Positions 27,039-36,040 of a stretch of DNA of 48,034 bases are shown in pieces. Within the stretch, counting starts at the first letter, position 1; each line of letters opens with the position of its first letter. The notes under the pieces were generated by a model. It worked only from the letters and a program-made list of their open reading frames with translations, ran no database searches and was not told the DNA's origin. This stretch comes from Candidatus Colenecus caballi (GTDB taxonomy: Bacteria; Bacteroidota; Bacteroidia; Bacteroidales; Bacteroidaceae). A program made the translations under genes and the position numbers. The stretch spans positions 1 through 48,034 of the forward strand of contig JAGHSY010000070.1 in assembly GCA_018065615.1 (NCBI GenBank). The letters are read 5' to 3'.

Positions 27039-27512
27039 TCAGTCGCGCAGTCGGAAGCCGTTGGCTCGTGCTATGATTTCGGCTTCAGCCTTAGCCACAC
27101 CATGTATTGACATGTACTCAAGCACCAGACAAACCAGCGGGAATGCGCCTGCAATGCAGGGTGAGAAAGATGTTTCACCTTTGACAAGCAGCACATAAGC
27201 CACCAGAATGATGTAATAGCCAACCATCAGAAGCATCAGAAAGACAAGCAGCCGCTTCTGAAGGACAAAGTTTCTGAAACCGGAAAGCAGCAGTTCGAAC
27301 ACGGCAACGCAAAGTCCGGCTATCAGGATTACAGCCAGTCCCCACATGGCACCGCTGCTGTCACCTTCAATGAAATTCAGGCGGAAATTGGTCAGTTCGG
27401 CCGATGCGCCTGTAGAGTCAACCAGCTGACCTATGGGAAGCAGCAGGCTGGCAAACATCAGAATACAGATGAGTGCCAGCCAGATCTGATGCAGGTAGAA
27501 TTCTATCTTCAT
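27039..27512 (-). CDS. DUF4293 family membrane protein
   Basis: The 157-residue integral membrane protein has four hydrophobic segments (LALICILMFASLLLPIG, GLAVILIAGLCVAVFELLL, LLVFLMLLMVGYYIILVAYVLL, CIAGAFPLVCLVLEYM) and ends with the family-typical RLRD tail. The function of DUF4293 is unknown. It is the last gene of the bamD-rpoZ-DUF4293 operon, 8 nt after rpoZ, an order I recall as conserved in Bacteroidales. Confidence 0.85.
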   Translation of the reverse strand: MKIEFYLHQIWLALICILMFASLLLPIGQLVDSTGASAELTNFRLNFIEGDSSGAMWGLAVILIAGLCVAVFELLLSGFRNFVLQKRLLVFLMLLMVGYYIILVAYVLLVKGETSFSPCIAGAFPLVCLVLEYMSIHGVAKAEAEIIARANGFRLRD

Positions 27513-27520
27513 CAGGGAAA

Positions 27521-27853
27521 TCAGAAATTCTCCTTCTCCTTGGCAGGATTGCGGAAATAGATCTTACCCTCTTCGAATTCCTGAGCGGCAATGAGAGTCG
27601 GTTTCGGAAGACGCTCGTAATAGCGTGAAATCTCAATCTGCTCCCTGTTCTCGAACATTTCCTCAAGATTGTCAGTAGAGGTGCTGAACTCTTCAAGCTT
27701 AGCCTTGAGTTCGTCCTTCATTTCAACTGAAATCTGATTGGCGCGCTTGCCCATAATGGCAACGCTTTCATAGATGTTGTCAGTGTCCTTCACAAAATTG
27801 ACCAGATCACGGGTAACGGTGTTGGTCGGAGCATTTGTTTTCTTGAAATCCAT
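27521..27853 (-). CDS. rpoZ: DNA-directed RNA polymerase omega subunit (Bacteroidota type, Rpb6 family)
   Basis: The 110-residue protein aids folding and assembly of RNA polymerase beta-prime. Recognition is from VTRDLVNFVKDTDNIYESVAIMGKRANQIS near the start, the conserved helix motif of omega/Rpb6, and the long C-terminal tail (YYERLPKPTLIAAQEFEEGKIYFRNP) typical of the phylum. It starts 1 nt after the bamD stop. Confidence 0.9.
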   Translation of the reverse strand: MDFKKTNAPTNTVTRDLVNFVKDTDNIYESVAIMGKRANQISVEMKDELKAKLEEFSTSTDNLEEMFENREQIEISRYYERLPKPTLIAAQEFEEGKIYFRNPAKEKENF

Positions 27854-27854
27854 G

Positions 27855-28688
27855 TTAATCCTCTATAATTTGATTTTTGTTTCCTAAATTCTTGGTTGAA
27901 ACACGCAGGATCCTTTCCGCCTCTTTCATGTACTTGCTTTCCGGAAATTCATTCCTGAAAGCATAATACTCATCAATGGCGTCACGGTAGCGGTCATCCC
28001 TTTTCTCAATCACACTTTCCTGTGCCATCTGGAATTTGGCCTTGAGAATCAGCATTGACAGATCCTCACGGTATTTTGTGTAAGGATAGTCTCTCAATGC
28101 ATTCTGTGACACAATTATGCAGGAACGGTAATTGTTGCCAAGATAGTTTCCCATGTTGTAATACAGTTCTGCAGAACCCTTTTCCTTCTCCACAAGTCTG
28201 TCGTACATGGTGTATATCATCTGTTCAGCCTCGGCACGGTGGCTGCTGGCCGGATATGTCTCTACAAAACGCTGCAGCTGGCGGATGGCATGATTTGTGC
28301 TGGTAGCATCAAGCCGAGGATCCGGAGTATCCTTGAAAAGACTCTTTCCAGAACGGAAAAGACATTCTTCAGAATATACGCTGTTGGGATAGGATGTGTA
28401 ACATGCCAGATAATACTGCGAAGCTGACAGATAATCGTCCAGATTGTAATAGCATGAAGCCAGCAGGAACATGGACTCTTCCGCCTGTGCCGTACCGCGC
28501 TGGTAAGCTACACATTCCTCAAGGACGGAACTGCAGGTAGTATATCGGCCTTCCATATACTGTGCCTTGGCAAGGCTGTATTTGGTGTTGAAGTCCGATG
28601 CCTTCTGGATCTTGTTGTAACCGGAACAACCGGAAAACACCACCAGAAACAGTGTCAGGACCGATATTTGCAACGCAGTCTTCCTCAT
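27855..28688 (-). CDS. bamD: Outer-membrane protein assembly factor BamD (lipoprotein)
   Basis: The 277-residue lipoprotein has lipobox FSGC with C21. Tetratricopeptide-like repeats follow (YSLAKAQYMEGRYTTCSSVLEECV, LLASCYYNLDDYLSASQYYLACYTSYPNS, AELYYNMGNYLGNNYRSCIIVSQNAL). It belongs to the BAM machine that inserts barrel proteins into the outer membrane, docking on the BamA POTRA domains. I chose ATG 28688; the frame extends two codons to a TTG. It heads the operon with rpoZ and DUF4293. Confidence 0.92.
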   Translation of the reverse strand: MRKTALQISVLTLFLVVFSGCSGYNKIQKASDFNTKYSLAKAQYMEGRYTTCSSVLEECVAYQRGTAQAEESMFLLASCYYNLDDYLSASQYYLACYTSYPNSVYSEECLFRSGKSLFKDTPDPRLDATSTNHAIRQLQRFVETYPASSHRAEAEQMIYTMYDRLVEKEKGSAELYYNMGNYLGNNYRSCIIVSQNALRDYPYTKYREDLSMLILKAKFQMAQESVIEKRDDRYRDAIDEYYAFRNEFPESKYMKEAERILRVSTKNLGNKNQIIED

Positions 28689-28707
28689 ATACAATTTTTG
28701 TAGCCCG

Positions 28708-28715
28708 CAAAATTA
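28708..28715 (-). promoter_or_regulatory. -7 promoter element of the bamD operon
   Basis: Minus-strand TAATTTTG fits TAnnTTTG and lies 19 nt before the bamD ATG. Confidence 0.6.
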
Positions 28716-28759
28716 CTCATTTTGAGCGAACAGTGCAACTTACAATCAGTTATTATTTA

Positions 28760-30385
28760 TTAATTGCGTATGCGTAATACATCCCCATTGTCACGGACAA
28801 CATTTTCCATCCACTTTTCAGAGTATGGTTCCTGAATGGGGAATTCCGGAACCGACGGGTCAAATCCATTGTCCTTGAATGAGCCGTCCGGGTTCTGGAC
28901 TTTAACATTTCCGTCAATATATTTTACCAACAGATACTTGTCCAGATCCTGCCATTTCGAGAAGAGTGCAGCAGCATTCTCCTTACTGAAGGCATCAAGT
29001 TCTGCAGCGTTTGAGAAATCCATGCGTGCCACCTCTGAAATCATGCGGTTCTCATATTCGTCTATCACGCTCCTGACCTCGGCCCCTATCCTGTCATAGC
29101 GCAGATATGCGAACTGGGCTATGCGGCTTACAATCCAGTACATGGCCGTTTCAGAATACTCAAGAAGAGAGCCGTTCCCCTCACGCAGGCATTCCGGTAC
29201 TCCGGCCGCACAGCTGAAAAACGGCATGAGAGGAGAAGTGGCGGCATCATCGACCCCGAACCAGAATATGCCCACAGGCTGATCCTTGCGTGACTGTGCC
29301 ACATACCACCAGCCAGTCTGCTGGGTGGCTATGGCACGTTCGTTGACATATTCCCAACCCTGATATTCAAACTCCATAGGACGCCAGCGGTATGGCAGAT
29401 GACTTCCGCCCGCGCCTATATCGGTCGTCATATCCATAGGTGTCCCCTCAAAATGGTCGCGCATCATGTCGGCCAGATCCTTGGTCCCTATCTTGCGGTT
29501 TGGCTTTACATACAGCGGCATGTGCTTCTTCAGGTCATAGCCCATGGCATAGTCCAGATATTCATCCATGCCGTCCGCAAAACGGTTGAAGAATGACCAC
29601 ACACGGGCCTCACAACCGCGCGCTGCTCCAAAATCAAGAGGATTATAGACATCACAGAAGCTGAAATCCTCATCCTTTCCGCTGTAAATCCCCTGCTCGC
29701 GGGCGTGCTTTACAACGTCCTTGGAATACATGCAGTTATCAGGGTCATCAAAATCTATTGTGGTTATCCTGGACTGGTTGGCATGGCCTGAAATGTATCC
29801 GTCAGGTATTCTCTTTGCCACCCAGACGGCACCACGGTTCACATTGCGCCCCTTCTTGTCTAACTTGGGGTTCTTGCCCATGATTTCCATGACCCATATC
29901 TCTTCCGGATCACAAATGGTGAACGATTCGCCTTCCGATGCATACCCGTACTGCTGCATGAGCTCATCTATAAGTCCGATGGCCTGGCGGGCGGTCCTGC
30001 AACGCTGCAGCGCAATGTAAATCAGCGAACCGTAATCAAGTATGGCCGTGGTGTCAATGAACTCACGTCCTCCGTATGTTGTCTCGCCTATGACAAGCTG
30101 GTGTTCGTTCATGTTCCCTATCACGGAATACACGTGTGACGCCTGCGGAATTTGTCCTAATATTTTACCGGTATCCCAATCCTTGATCTCCATCATTGTC
30201 CCGGCAGGATAATCTGCTGCCGGAGTATAATGAAGGGCACCGAACAGCTGGTGTGAATCGGCCGCATAGGTGGCCATATTCGAATTGTTTGAAGAAGCTC
30301 CACGTGTAACAATCAGGTTGGTGCAGGCCATTGCTGGAACGGCCGCCATGCCGCATGCAAGCAGCGTAATGACAATTTTTCTCAT
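28760..30385 (-). CDS. Secreted C69-family dipeptidase
   Basis: This 541-residue Ntn-hydrolase peptidase resembles PepD-type dipeptidases. Signal peptide MRKIVITLLACGMAAVPAMA is followed directly by C21-TNLIVTRGAS, so removing the signal exposes the N-terminal nucleophile cysteine. Other family blocks are GNMNEHQLVIGETTYGGRE and EGESFTICDPEEIWVMEI. It probably cleaves dipeptides in the periplasm. ATG 30385 is chosen because it gives a proper signal peptide and lies 5 nt after the upstream gene's stop; no separate promoter is seen. Confidence 0.92.
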   Translation of the reverse strand: MRKIVITLLACGMAAVPAMACTNLIVTRGASSNNSNMATYAADSHQLFGALHYTPAADYPAGTMMEIKDWDTGKILGQIPQASHVYSVIGNMNEHQLVIGETTYGGREFIDTTAILDYGSLIYIALQRCRTARQAIGLIDELMQQYGYASEGESFTICDPEEIWVMEIMGKNPKLDKKGRNVNRGAVWVAKRIPDGYISGHANQSRITTIDFDDPDNCMYSKDVVKHAREQGIYSGKDEDFSFCDVYNPLDFGAARGCEARVWSFFNRFADGMDEYLDYAMGYDLKKHMPLYVKPNRKIGTKDLADMMRDHFEGTPMDMTTDIGAGGSHLPYRWRPMEFEYQGWEYVNERAIATQQTGWWYVAQSRKDQPVGIFWFGVDDAATSPLMPFFSCAAGVPECLREGNGSLLEYSETAMYWIVSRIAQFAYLRYDRIGAEVRSVIDEYENRMISEVARMDFSNAAELDAFSKENAAALFSKWQDLDKYLLVKYIDGNVKVQNPDGSFKDNGFDPSVPEFPIQEPYSEKWMENVVRDNGDVLRIRN

Positions 30386-30390
30386 ATAGT

Positions 30391-30849
30391 TCAATCCTTA
30401 TTATCCATTTTCCGTGCCACAATGCCGGCTGCAAGGGCACACAATTCGCCGCAGGGGCGTTTTTTATAATATTCCGGAGTACGGTCTGACGGCACAGGCG
30501 TGCCTTCAGGCTTGTCCAGGCCAAGCAGTTCACGACATATTATGCTTCCGCACTTTTCCTTGAATTCCAATGCAAAATCCTGCACCAGAGCGTAATTGGC
30601 TGTTTTTGCAGCCTTATCCGCCACATTGTCCGCAGGGCAGAGTGCACCTGCAACCATAATCATACCGGAAACGGTACCGCACACCTCACGCATACGTCCC
30701 ATGCCGCCTCCGAATCCGCTGGCAAGTCTGGCAATATCGGACTCATCAAGTCCTATCACATCCTTGAATGTCATTACAACGGACTGGCAGCAGTTGTATC
30801 CGGCTGCAAAATAATCACGGGCCATCTGTTCCCTTTCTTCAACAGTCAT
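30391..30849 (-). CDS. C_GCAxxG_C_C family putative redox-active protein
   Basis: The 152-residue protein has the family cysteine pattern: AGYNCCQSV near the start, EVCGTVSGMIMVAGAL (a degenerate CGAxxG), KCGSIICRELLG, and CGELC at the C-terminus. These conserved cysteines suggest redox or metal chemistry, but no activity is established. It starts at ATG 30849, and the frame's earlier TTG is in the leader. It heads a two-gene unit with the C69 dipeptidase and diverges from uvrB. Confidence 0.88.
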   Translation of the reverse strand: MTVEEREQMARDYFAAGYNCCQSVVMTFKDVIGLDESDIARLASGFGGGMGRMREVCGTVSGMIMVAGALCPADNVADKAAKTANYALVQDFALEFKEKCGSIICRELLGLDKPEGTPVPSDRTPEYYKKRPCGELCALAAGIVARKMDNKD

Positions 30850-30872
30850 TTTCCACAATTTGATTCAGACCT

Positions 30873-30880
30873 CAAATTTA
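30873..30880 (-). promoter_or_regulatory. -7 promoter element of the C_GCAxxG gene
   Basis: Minus-strand TAAATTTG fits TAnnTTTG and lies 23 nt before the ATG at 30849. Confidence 0.6.
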
Positions 30881-30893
30881 GGAAAATATTGCA

Positions 30894-30901
30894 TAACTTT
30901 G
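30894..30901 (+). promoter_or_regulatory. -7 promoter element of uvrB (near-leaderless)
   Basis: TAACTTTG fits TAnnTTTG and ends only 7 nt before the uvrB ATG, so transcription should begin at or next to the start codon. Confidence 0.65.
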
Positions 30902-30908
30902 CGCCCCA

Positions 30909-32912
30909 ATGGAGTTCAAACTGGTATCCCCCTTCCAGCCCACCGGTGACCAGCCGCAGGCAATCGAACAGCTTACGCAGGGCGTCCTGAACGGAGCCGG
31001 TGCGCAGGTGCTGCTTGGCGTTACCGGTTCGGGAAAGACTTTCACCATTGCCAACGTAATAAGGAACATCGGACGCCCCACCCTGGTGCTCAGCCACAAC
31101 AAGACGCTGGCCGCCCAACTGTACAGCGAATTCAAGGCCTTCTTTCCTGACAACGCCGTGGAATATTACGTCTCCTACTACGACTACTATCAGCCGGAAG
31201 CATATCTGCCGTCAACAGACACATATATAGAAAAGGACCTGGCCATAAATGAGGAGATTGACAAGCTGCGCCTGTCGGCCACATCGGCCCTGCTTTCAGG
31301 ACGCAATGACGTCATAGTGGTGTCATCGGTCTCATGCATCTACGGCATGGGCAATCCGGCAGACTTCTACAACAACGTGATTGAAGTCCGGAAAGGCGAC
31401 CGTATAGACCGCAACGCACTGCTGCGCAAGCTTGTGGACAGTCTCTACACCCGCAACGACATTGAACTGGCACGCGGCTGTTTCCGCGTCAAGGGAGACA
31501 ACGTTGACATAAACCTGGCCTACAACGACACCGCGGTCCGCATACAGTTCTGGGACGATGAGATTGATTCCATCGAGGAGTTCGATGTGCTCACCGGCGA
31601 ACGTCTGGACACATACGATTTCTACCGCATATACCCGGCCAACCTGTTCATGACGACCAAGGAAAGCCAGGAACGTGCCATCCGCGCCATACAGGACGAC
31701 CTGGTGGAGCGCGTGTCGTATTTTGAAAATATTGGCAAGCCGCTGGAGGCCAAAAGACTTAAGGAGCGTGTGGAGTATGACATGGAAATGATCCGCGAAC
31801 TTGGGCACTGCAGCGGCATTGAGAACTATTCCCGCTACTTTGACGGCCGCGCAGCCGGCACCCGCCCCTACTGTCTGCTGGACTTCTTTCCAAAGGACTT
31901 CCTCATGGTCATTGACGAGAGCCACGTCAGCGTGCCGCAGCACCACGCCATGTACGGCGGCGACCGCGCCCGCAAGGTCAACCTTGTGGAATACGGATTC
32001 CGTCTGCCGGCCGCCATGGACAACCGTCCCCTGAAATTTGATGAATTCAAGCAGCTGACCGGCCAGACCATCTATGTGAGCGCCACCCCAGCCGACTATG
32101 AACTGGCTGAAAGTGAAGGCGTTGTCGTGGATCAGGTAATCCGCCCCACAGGCCTTCTGGACCCTGAAATAGAGATACGCCCCAGCAAGAACCAGATTGA
32201 CGACCTGCTTGAAGAGATTGCCGTCCGCGCCGAAAAGGACGAACGCGTGCTGGTCACCACCCTTACCAAGCGCATGGCCGAAGAACTGACCGACTACCTT
32301 CTGAAGAATGGAGTCCGATGCAACTACATACACAGTGACGTTGACACCATGGAACGCATACAGATCATGGCGGACCTGCGTCAGGGCCTGTATGACGTGC
32401 TGGTCGGCGTCAACCTGCTGCGTGAAGGACTGGACCTTCCTGAAGTGTCACTGGTAGCCATCATTGACGCTGACAAGGAGGGATTCCTGCGCGACCACCG
32501 CTCTCTGACCCAGACCGCCGGCCGTGCAGCCCGAAACGTGAACGGAAAAGTCATAATGTATGCTGACAAAATAACGGAAAGCATGCAGGCTACCATCAGC
32601 GAGACGAACCGGCGCCGTGAAAAGCAGATGCGCTACAACAAAGAGAACGGCATAACGCCCCAGCAGATTCAGAAAGCCCTTACCCTTTCACCTCTTGTAA
32701 AAGAGCAGAGCGCACCTGAGTCCGGATACACGCAGAAGGAACTCACAAAATCAGTCGCAGACCCAATCATTGCCGGCATGAGCCGCCAGCAGCTTGAAAA
32801 GACAATAGCCCGCACCAGAAAGCTCATGAACGAAGCGGCCGCCCGCATGGATTTCATGGAGGCGGCCCAGTATCGTGACGAAATGTTCAAGCTGGAATCT
32901 ATGCTCAACTGA
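30909..32912 (+). CDS. uvrB: Excinuclease ABC subunit B
   Basis: The 667-residue nucleotide excision repair helicase-like protein verifies damage handed over by UvrA and recruits UvrC. It starts with the family N-terminus FKLVSPFQPTGDQPQAI. It has Walker A GVTGSGKT (K43), the beta-hairpin YVSYYDYYQPEAYLP, motif VIDESHVSVPQ, helicase block QTAGRAARNVNGKVI and a C-terminal UVR domain (RKLMNEAAARMDFMEAAQYRDEM). The ATG follows the -7 element by 7 nt, so its mRNA is probably leaderless or nearly so. The stop overlaps the convergent purU by 8 nt. Confidence 0.97.
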   Translation: MEFKLVSPFQPTGDQPQAIEQLTQGVLNGAGAQVLLGVTGSGKTFTIANVIRNIGRPTLVLSHNKTLAAQLYSEFKAFFPDNAVEYYVSYYDYYQPEAYLPSTDTYIEKDLAINEEIDKLRLSATSALLSGRNDVIVVSSVSCIYGMGNPADFYNNVIEVRKGDRIDRNALLRKLVDSLYTRNDIELARGCFRVKGDNVDINLAYNDTAVRIQFWDDEIDSIEEFDVLTGERLDTYDFYRIYPANLFMTTKESQERAIRAIQDDLVERVSYFENIGKPLEAKRLKERVEYDMEMIRELGHCSGIENYSRYFDGRAAGTRPYCLLDFFPKDFLMVIDESHVSVPQHHAMYGGDRARKVNLVEYGFRLPAAMDNRPLKFDEFKQLTGQTIYVSATPADYELAESEGVVVDQVIRPTGLLDPEIEIRPSKNQIDDLLEEIAVRAEKDERVLVTTLTKRMAEELTDYLLKNGVRCNYIHSDVDTMERIQIMADLRQGLYDVLVGVNLLREGLDLPEVSLVAIIDADKEGFLRDHRSLTQTAGRAARNVNGKVIMYADKITESMQATISETNRRREKQMRYNKENGITPQQIQKALTLSPLVKEQSAPESGYTQKELTKSVADPIIAGMSRQQLEKTIARTRKLMNEAAARMDFMEAAQYRDEMFKLESMLN

Positions 32913-33756
32913 ACACCACCGTCTTGTTCTTGTAAACTAAAATCTTGTGGTCAATGTGCTTCTGCACGGCGTGTGACAGCACAATCTTCTCCAGATCCTT
33001 GCCCTTGTTGACAAGGTCTGACGGCATGTCCTTGTGTGAAATGCGGACCACGTCCTGACAGATTATCGGACCTGCATCAAGTTCGGCCGTAACGTAATGG
33101 CTGGTGGCTCCAATAATCTTCACGCCGCGGTCAAAAGCAGCCTGATAAGGTTTGGCGCCCACAAATGCCGGCAGGAAGGAATGGTGTATGTTGATTATCT
33201 TATTGGGATATGCGGCAATCATGCGGTCACCTATGATCTGCATGTAACGTGCCAGAACTATGAAATCAACGCCATTTTCCTTGAGCAGTTCCAGCATTGC
33301 GGTCTCCTGCTCCAGTTTGTTCTCCTTTGTAATGGGATATACATAATAAGGTATGCCGAACATGTCCGCCACATGTCTCATATCCTCATGGTTGCTGACA
33401 ATGAGCGGAATCTCGACGTTCCATTCTCCTGCGCTCCAGCGTGCCAGCAGGTCAAACAGGCAATGTGACATCTTTGAAACGAAAATGGCCATGCGGGGCT
33501 TTGAATCGCTGAAATACAACTTGAAGTTCATGTCATATTTCTTTGCGTACAGAGTGCCGAAATAGTCCGATATCTTGTCCTTGGGAATAAGGAATTCGTC
33601 AATGTTCCATTCAATGCGCATATTGAATACGTTCTCCACATGGTCAACGAACTGAGCCAGATAGACTACGTTTCCGCGGTTTTCAGTAATGAAATTGGTT
33701 ATGTCTGCAATGATTCCGGGTTTGTCGGGACAATGCAATAAAAGTGTGACTGTCAT
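32905..33756 (-). CDS. purU: Formyltetrahydrofolate deformylase
   Basis: This 283-residue enzyme hydrolyses 10-formyl-THF to formate and THF, balancing one-carbon pools for purine and glycine metabolism. An N-terminal ACT domain (LLLHCPDKPGIIADITNFI) precedes the formyltransferase fold with the catalytic triad N189 and H191 (NIHHSFLP) and D227 (AELDAGPII). It is full length. It is monocistronic as far as can be seen, diverging from the SDR gene. Confidence 0.95.
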   Translation of the reverse strand: MTVTLLLHCPDKPGIIADITNFITENRGNVVYLAQFVDHVENVFNMRIEWNIDEFLIPKDKISDYFGTLYAKKYDMNFKLYFSDSKPRMAIFVSKMSHCLFDLLARWSAGEWNVEIPLIVSNHEDMRHVADMFGIPYYVYPITKENKLEQETAMLELLKENGVDFIVLARYMQIIGDRMIAAYPNKIINIHHSFLPAFVGAKPYQAAFDRGVKIIGATSHYVTAELDAGPIICQDVVRISHKDMPSDLVNKGKDLEKIVLSHAVQKHIDHKILVYKNKTVVFS

Positions 33757-33778
33757 TGTTTCCTGTTTTTCTGGAGCG

Positions 33779-33786
33779 CGAAATTA
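33779..33786 (-). promoter_or_regulatory. Possible -7 promoter element of purU
   Basis: Minus-strand TAATTTCG differs from TAnnTTTG at one base and lies 22 nt before the ATG. Confidence 0.45.
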
Positions 33787-33817
33787 CACAAAAAGGACAC
33801 AATAGGCAAAAAATTAC

Positions 33818-33825
33818 TATCTTTA
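33818..33825 (+). promoter_or_regulatory. -7 promoter element of the SDR gene (near-leaderless)
   Basis: TATCTTTA differs from TAnnTTTG at the last base and ends 4 nt before the ATG at 33830, again implying almost no leader. Confidence 0.45.
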
Positions 33826-33829
33826 CCAA

Positions 33830-34702
33830 ATGGACAATTTCAAATATTTCAAAGATAAAGTCGCTATTGTAACCGGAGCCAGTTCCGGCATCGGACTCTC
33901 CACTGCCAGATCTCTGGCAAAATACGGCGCCAAGGTCGTCCTTGCCGCCCGCTCTGAAGAAAAGCTGGAACAGATTCGTTCAGAACTTTCAACCGTTTCC
34001 GATGTCATATCAGTGCGCACAGACGTATCTGTGGAATCGGACTGCAAGAACCTTATAGAACAGACCGTCAAGGCATTCGGCCGCATTGACATACTAATAA
34101 ACAACGCCGGCATATCCATGCGCGCCATGTTCCGTGACCTGGACCTGAGTGTAATCCACAGACTCATGGACGTGAATTTCTGGGGTACGGTCTATTGCAC
34201 CAAATATGCTCTTCCATATCTGCTTGAAGCCAAAGGTTCTGTTGTCGGCGTCATCAGCACCGCCGGCTACAAGGGACTTCCCGGCCGAACAGGCTATTCC
34301 GCATCGAAATTCGCGATCAACGGTTTCCTTGACACATTAAGGTCCGAACATCTGTATGACGGACTTCACGTCATGATTTTCGCTCCCGGCTTCACGTCAT
34401 CGAACATACGCAGCACGGCACTGACCGCAGATGGCAGCCAGCAGGGCAGCACTCCACGTGAGGAGGAAAAGATGATGAGTTCAAAAAAGGTGGCGGAAAT
34501 AATGCTCAAGCACATACGCCGCCGTTCCCGCCGTGCCACGCTGACACTTACCGGCAAGCTGCTGCTTTTCCTGGTGCGCGTCATGCCCACACTGACCGAC
34601 CACATGGAATACTGGTACATGGCCCGGGAGCCGGACTCGCCATTCAGGAAACGTTCTGAAATAATGAAGGAACGGCGCGCTACCAGTCGTAACGGAAATT
34701 GA
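33830..34702 (+). CDS. Short-chain dehydrogenase/reductase
   Basis: The 290-residue classical SDR has cofactor motif TGASSGIG (15-22), NNAG (91-94), and catalytic S143, Y156 and K160 (VISTAGYKGLPGRTGYSASK). R41 after the second strand (AARSEEK) suggests a preference for NADP(H). A hydrophobic C-terminal segment (LTGKLLLFLVRVMPTL) resembles membrane-associated SDRs such as DHRS7 relatives that act on lipids or ketosteroids; the substrate is unknown. The 3' end overlaps the convergent DUF3078 gene by 23 nt, the longest overlap in the window. Confidence 0.9.
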   Translation: MDNFKYFKDKVAIVTGASSGIGLSTARSLAKYGAKVVLAARSEEKLEQIRSELSTVSDVISVRTDVSVESDCKNLIEQTVKAFGRIDILINNAGISMRAMFRDLDLSVIHRLMDVNFWGTVYCTKYALPYLLEAKGSVVGVISTAGYKGLPGRTGYSASKFAINGFLDTLRSEHLYDGLHVMIFAPGFTSSNIRSTALTADGSQQGSTPREEEKMMSSKKVAEIMLKHIRRRSRRATLTLTGKLLLFLVRVMPTLTDHMEYWYMAREPDSPFRKRSEIMKERRATSRNGN

Positions 34703-35963
34703 TGGTCAGAAACTCCCTGAGCTGGCTGTAGCCAAGGTCCTCATTCTTTCTGCTGGGAGTACTGTCGTCATAACGCCAGTGCAGGAACAGCTGGAGGGAG
34801 AAATACTTGCTCAACCGGTAATCCAGCGTGTTCTCAAAGTTGGCCTCGACCCTTTCATAGCTGGTGTAGTAATACGCCTTTGAAGTCAGAGTGAAATCAG
34901 TAAGGAACTGCCACTTGAGATTGGCATCGACACGGGAACCTATTGATTTCATGAAATTGTGCCCGGCCTTGATACCGAAATTGGTTGCAATGCTGTCAAC
35001 GCTCACATAACGGCAGTCGTATGACAACGGCGACAGCTGCACAGACAGAGTAACGTTCCTGTTCTTGAATTTCGGCTTGTAGTCCAGACCGATGGAAAGG
35101 TTGCCGTATGCCGGAGCAAAGAACTTCGATTTCAGTCTGGTGGTCACCTTCGTGTCAAATACAGGCATGAACTGTGTATATCCCTGAAACTGCGCCGTAT
35201 AATTCCATTTGTCCCATGCCTTAAGTCCGAACTTTGAAGTCAGGCGCAACAGATCCTCATTTGTCCTGAGTTTCTTCTCCCCATCAATCTCAGTGGTATA
35301 ATAGCCCAACTTCATTTCCAGCTTGTTGTCCCAACTGGTCTGATTTTTGGCATAATCGGCTTCAACGACCACCTGACTGAGAATTGCGCGGTTACTTTCG
35401 CCGCCCTTGTACCAGTTGTCCGAATAGTAGCTTTGGGTATATTTGCCCTGAAAATTACCGAACACCTTCCAATATCCGGGCTTGTAGCGGTCCAGTTCCT
35501 GACTGTGCTCATCACCTGGCGTCTGATTCCCCGAAATTCCGCTGTTCACATTTATTCCCCGGGCCATATCGGAAGTAATGGGGACAAAACCTTTTATACC
35601 CATCAGTTCCTGCTCCGTCATACGCACCAGTTCCGGATGTTCAAGATAAATCTTCATCAGCGCTTCATCTATCATTCTGGACACTTCCGCATCCTGAGTG
35701 TCTATCGGTTCCAGAGCCAGAAGGCTGTCCTTGACGCCGCTCTTTATCACAGTATCAGGTTCAATGCCTTCTGATACTGTGGAATTGTAAAGCACCAGCG
35801 GCATGAACAGCTTGAAATATAACGGGTTATCCGAAAAATCTTCAAATTCACCCACCTCAAATGAAAATTCCGATGACAATGAATCTGCAGGAGAAGGACT
35901 TTCCTGAGCCTTGGCAACAACCGGCAGAAGGACACATGCCAATATCCGAATCAGTTTCTTCAT
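34680..35963 (-). CDS. DUF3078-type outer-membrane beta-barrel protein
   Basis: The 427-residue protein has signal peptide MKKLIRILACVLLPVVAKA. A soluble region to about residue 150 (including FMPLVLYNSTVSEG and repeated acidic stretches) precedes a barrel-like part with YSDNWYKGGESNRAIL and many alternating strands, ending in TINFRYDW. The NWYKGG block is what I associate with DUF3078. Function unknown. Its promoter diverges from that of yidC. Confidence 0.75.
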   Translation of the reverse strand: MKKLIRILACVLLPVVAKAQESPSPADSLSSEFSFEVGEFEDFSDNPLYFKLFMPLVLYNSTVSEGIEPDTVIKSGVKDSLLALEPIDTQDAEVSRMIDEALMKIYLEHPELVRMTEQELMGIKGFVPITSDMARGINVNSGISGNQTPGDEHSQELDRYKPGYWKVFGNFQGKYTQSYYSDNWYKGGESNRAILSQVVVEADYAKNQTSWDNKLEMKLGYYTTEIDGEKKLRTNEDLLRLTSKFGLKAWDKWNYTAQFQGYTQFMPVFDTKVTTRLKSKFFAPAYGNLSIGLDYKPKFKNRNVTLSVQLSPLSYDCRYVSVDSIATNFGIKAGHNFMKSIGSRVDANLKWQFLTDFTLTSKAYYYTSYERVEANFENTLDYRLSKYFSLQLFLHWRYDDSTPSRKNEDLGYSQLREFLTINFRYDW

Positions 35964-35987
35964 TTTCGTGAATTATGTAAGGTTTCG

Positions 35988-35995
35988 CAAAAATA
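35988..35995 (-). promoter_or_regulatory. -7 promoter element of the DUF3078 gene
   Basis: Minus-strand TATTTTTG fits TAnnTTTG and lies 24 nt before the ATG at 35963. Confidence 0.6.
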
Positions 35996-36040
35996 CTCAT
36001 CATTACTGTATTAATACCGACAAATCCTCATCTATTTTTG

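Noticed and set aside
31332-32333. Long antisense reading frame (333 codons) within uvrB
   Set aside because: It lies wholly opposite uvrB, has no promoter or recognisable domain, and follows from the codon bias of the sense strand.
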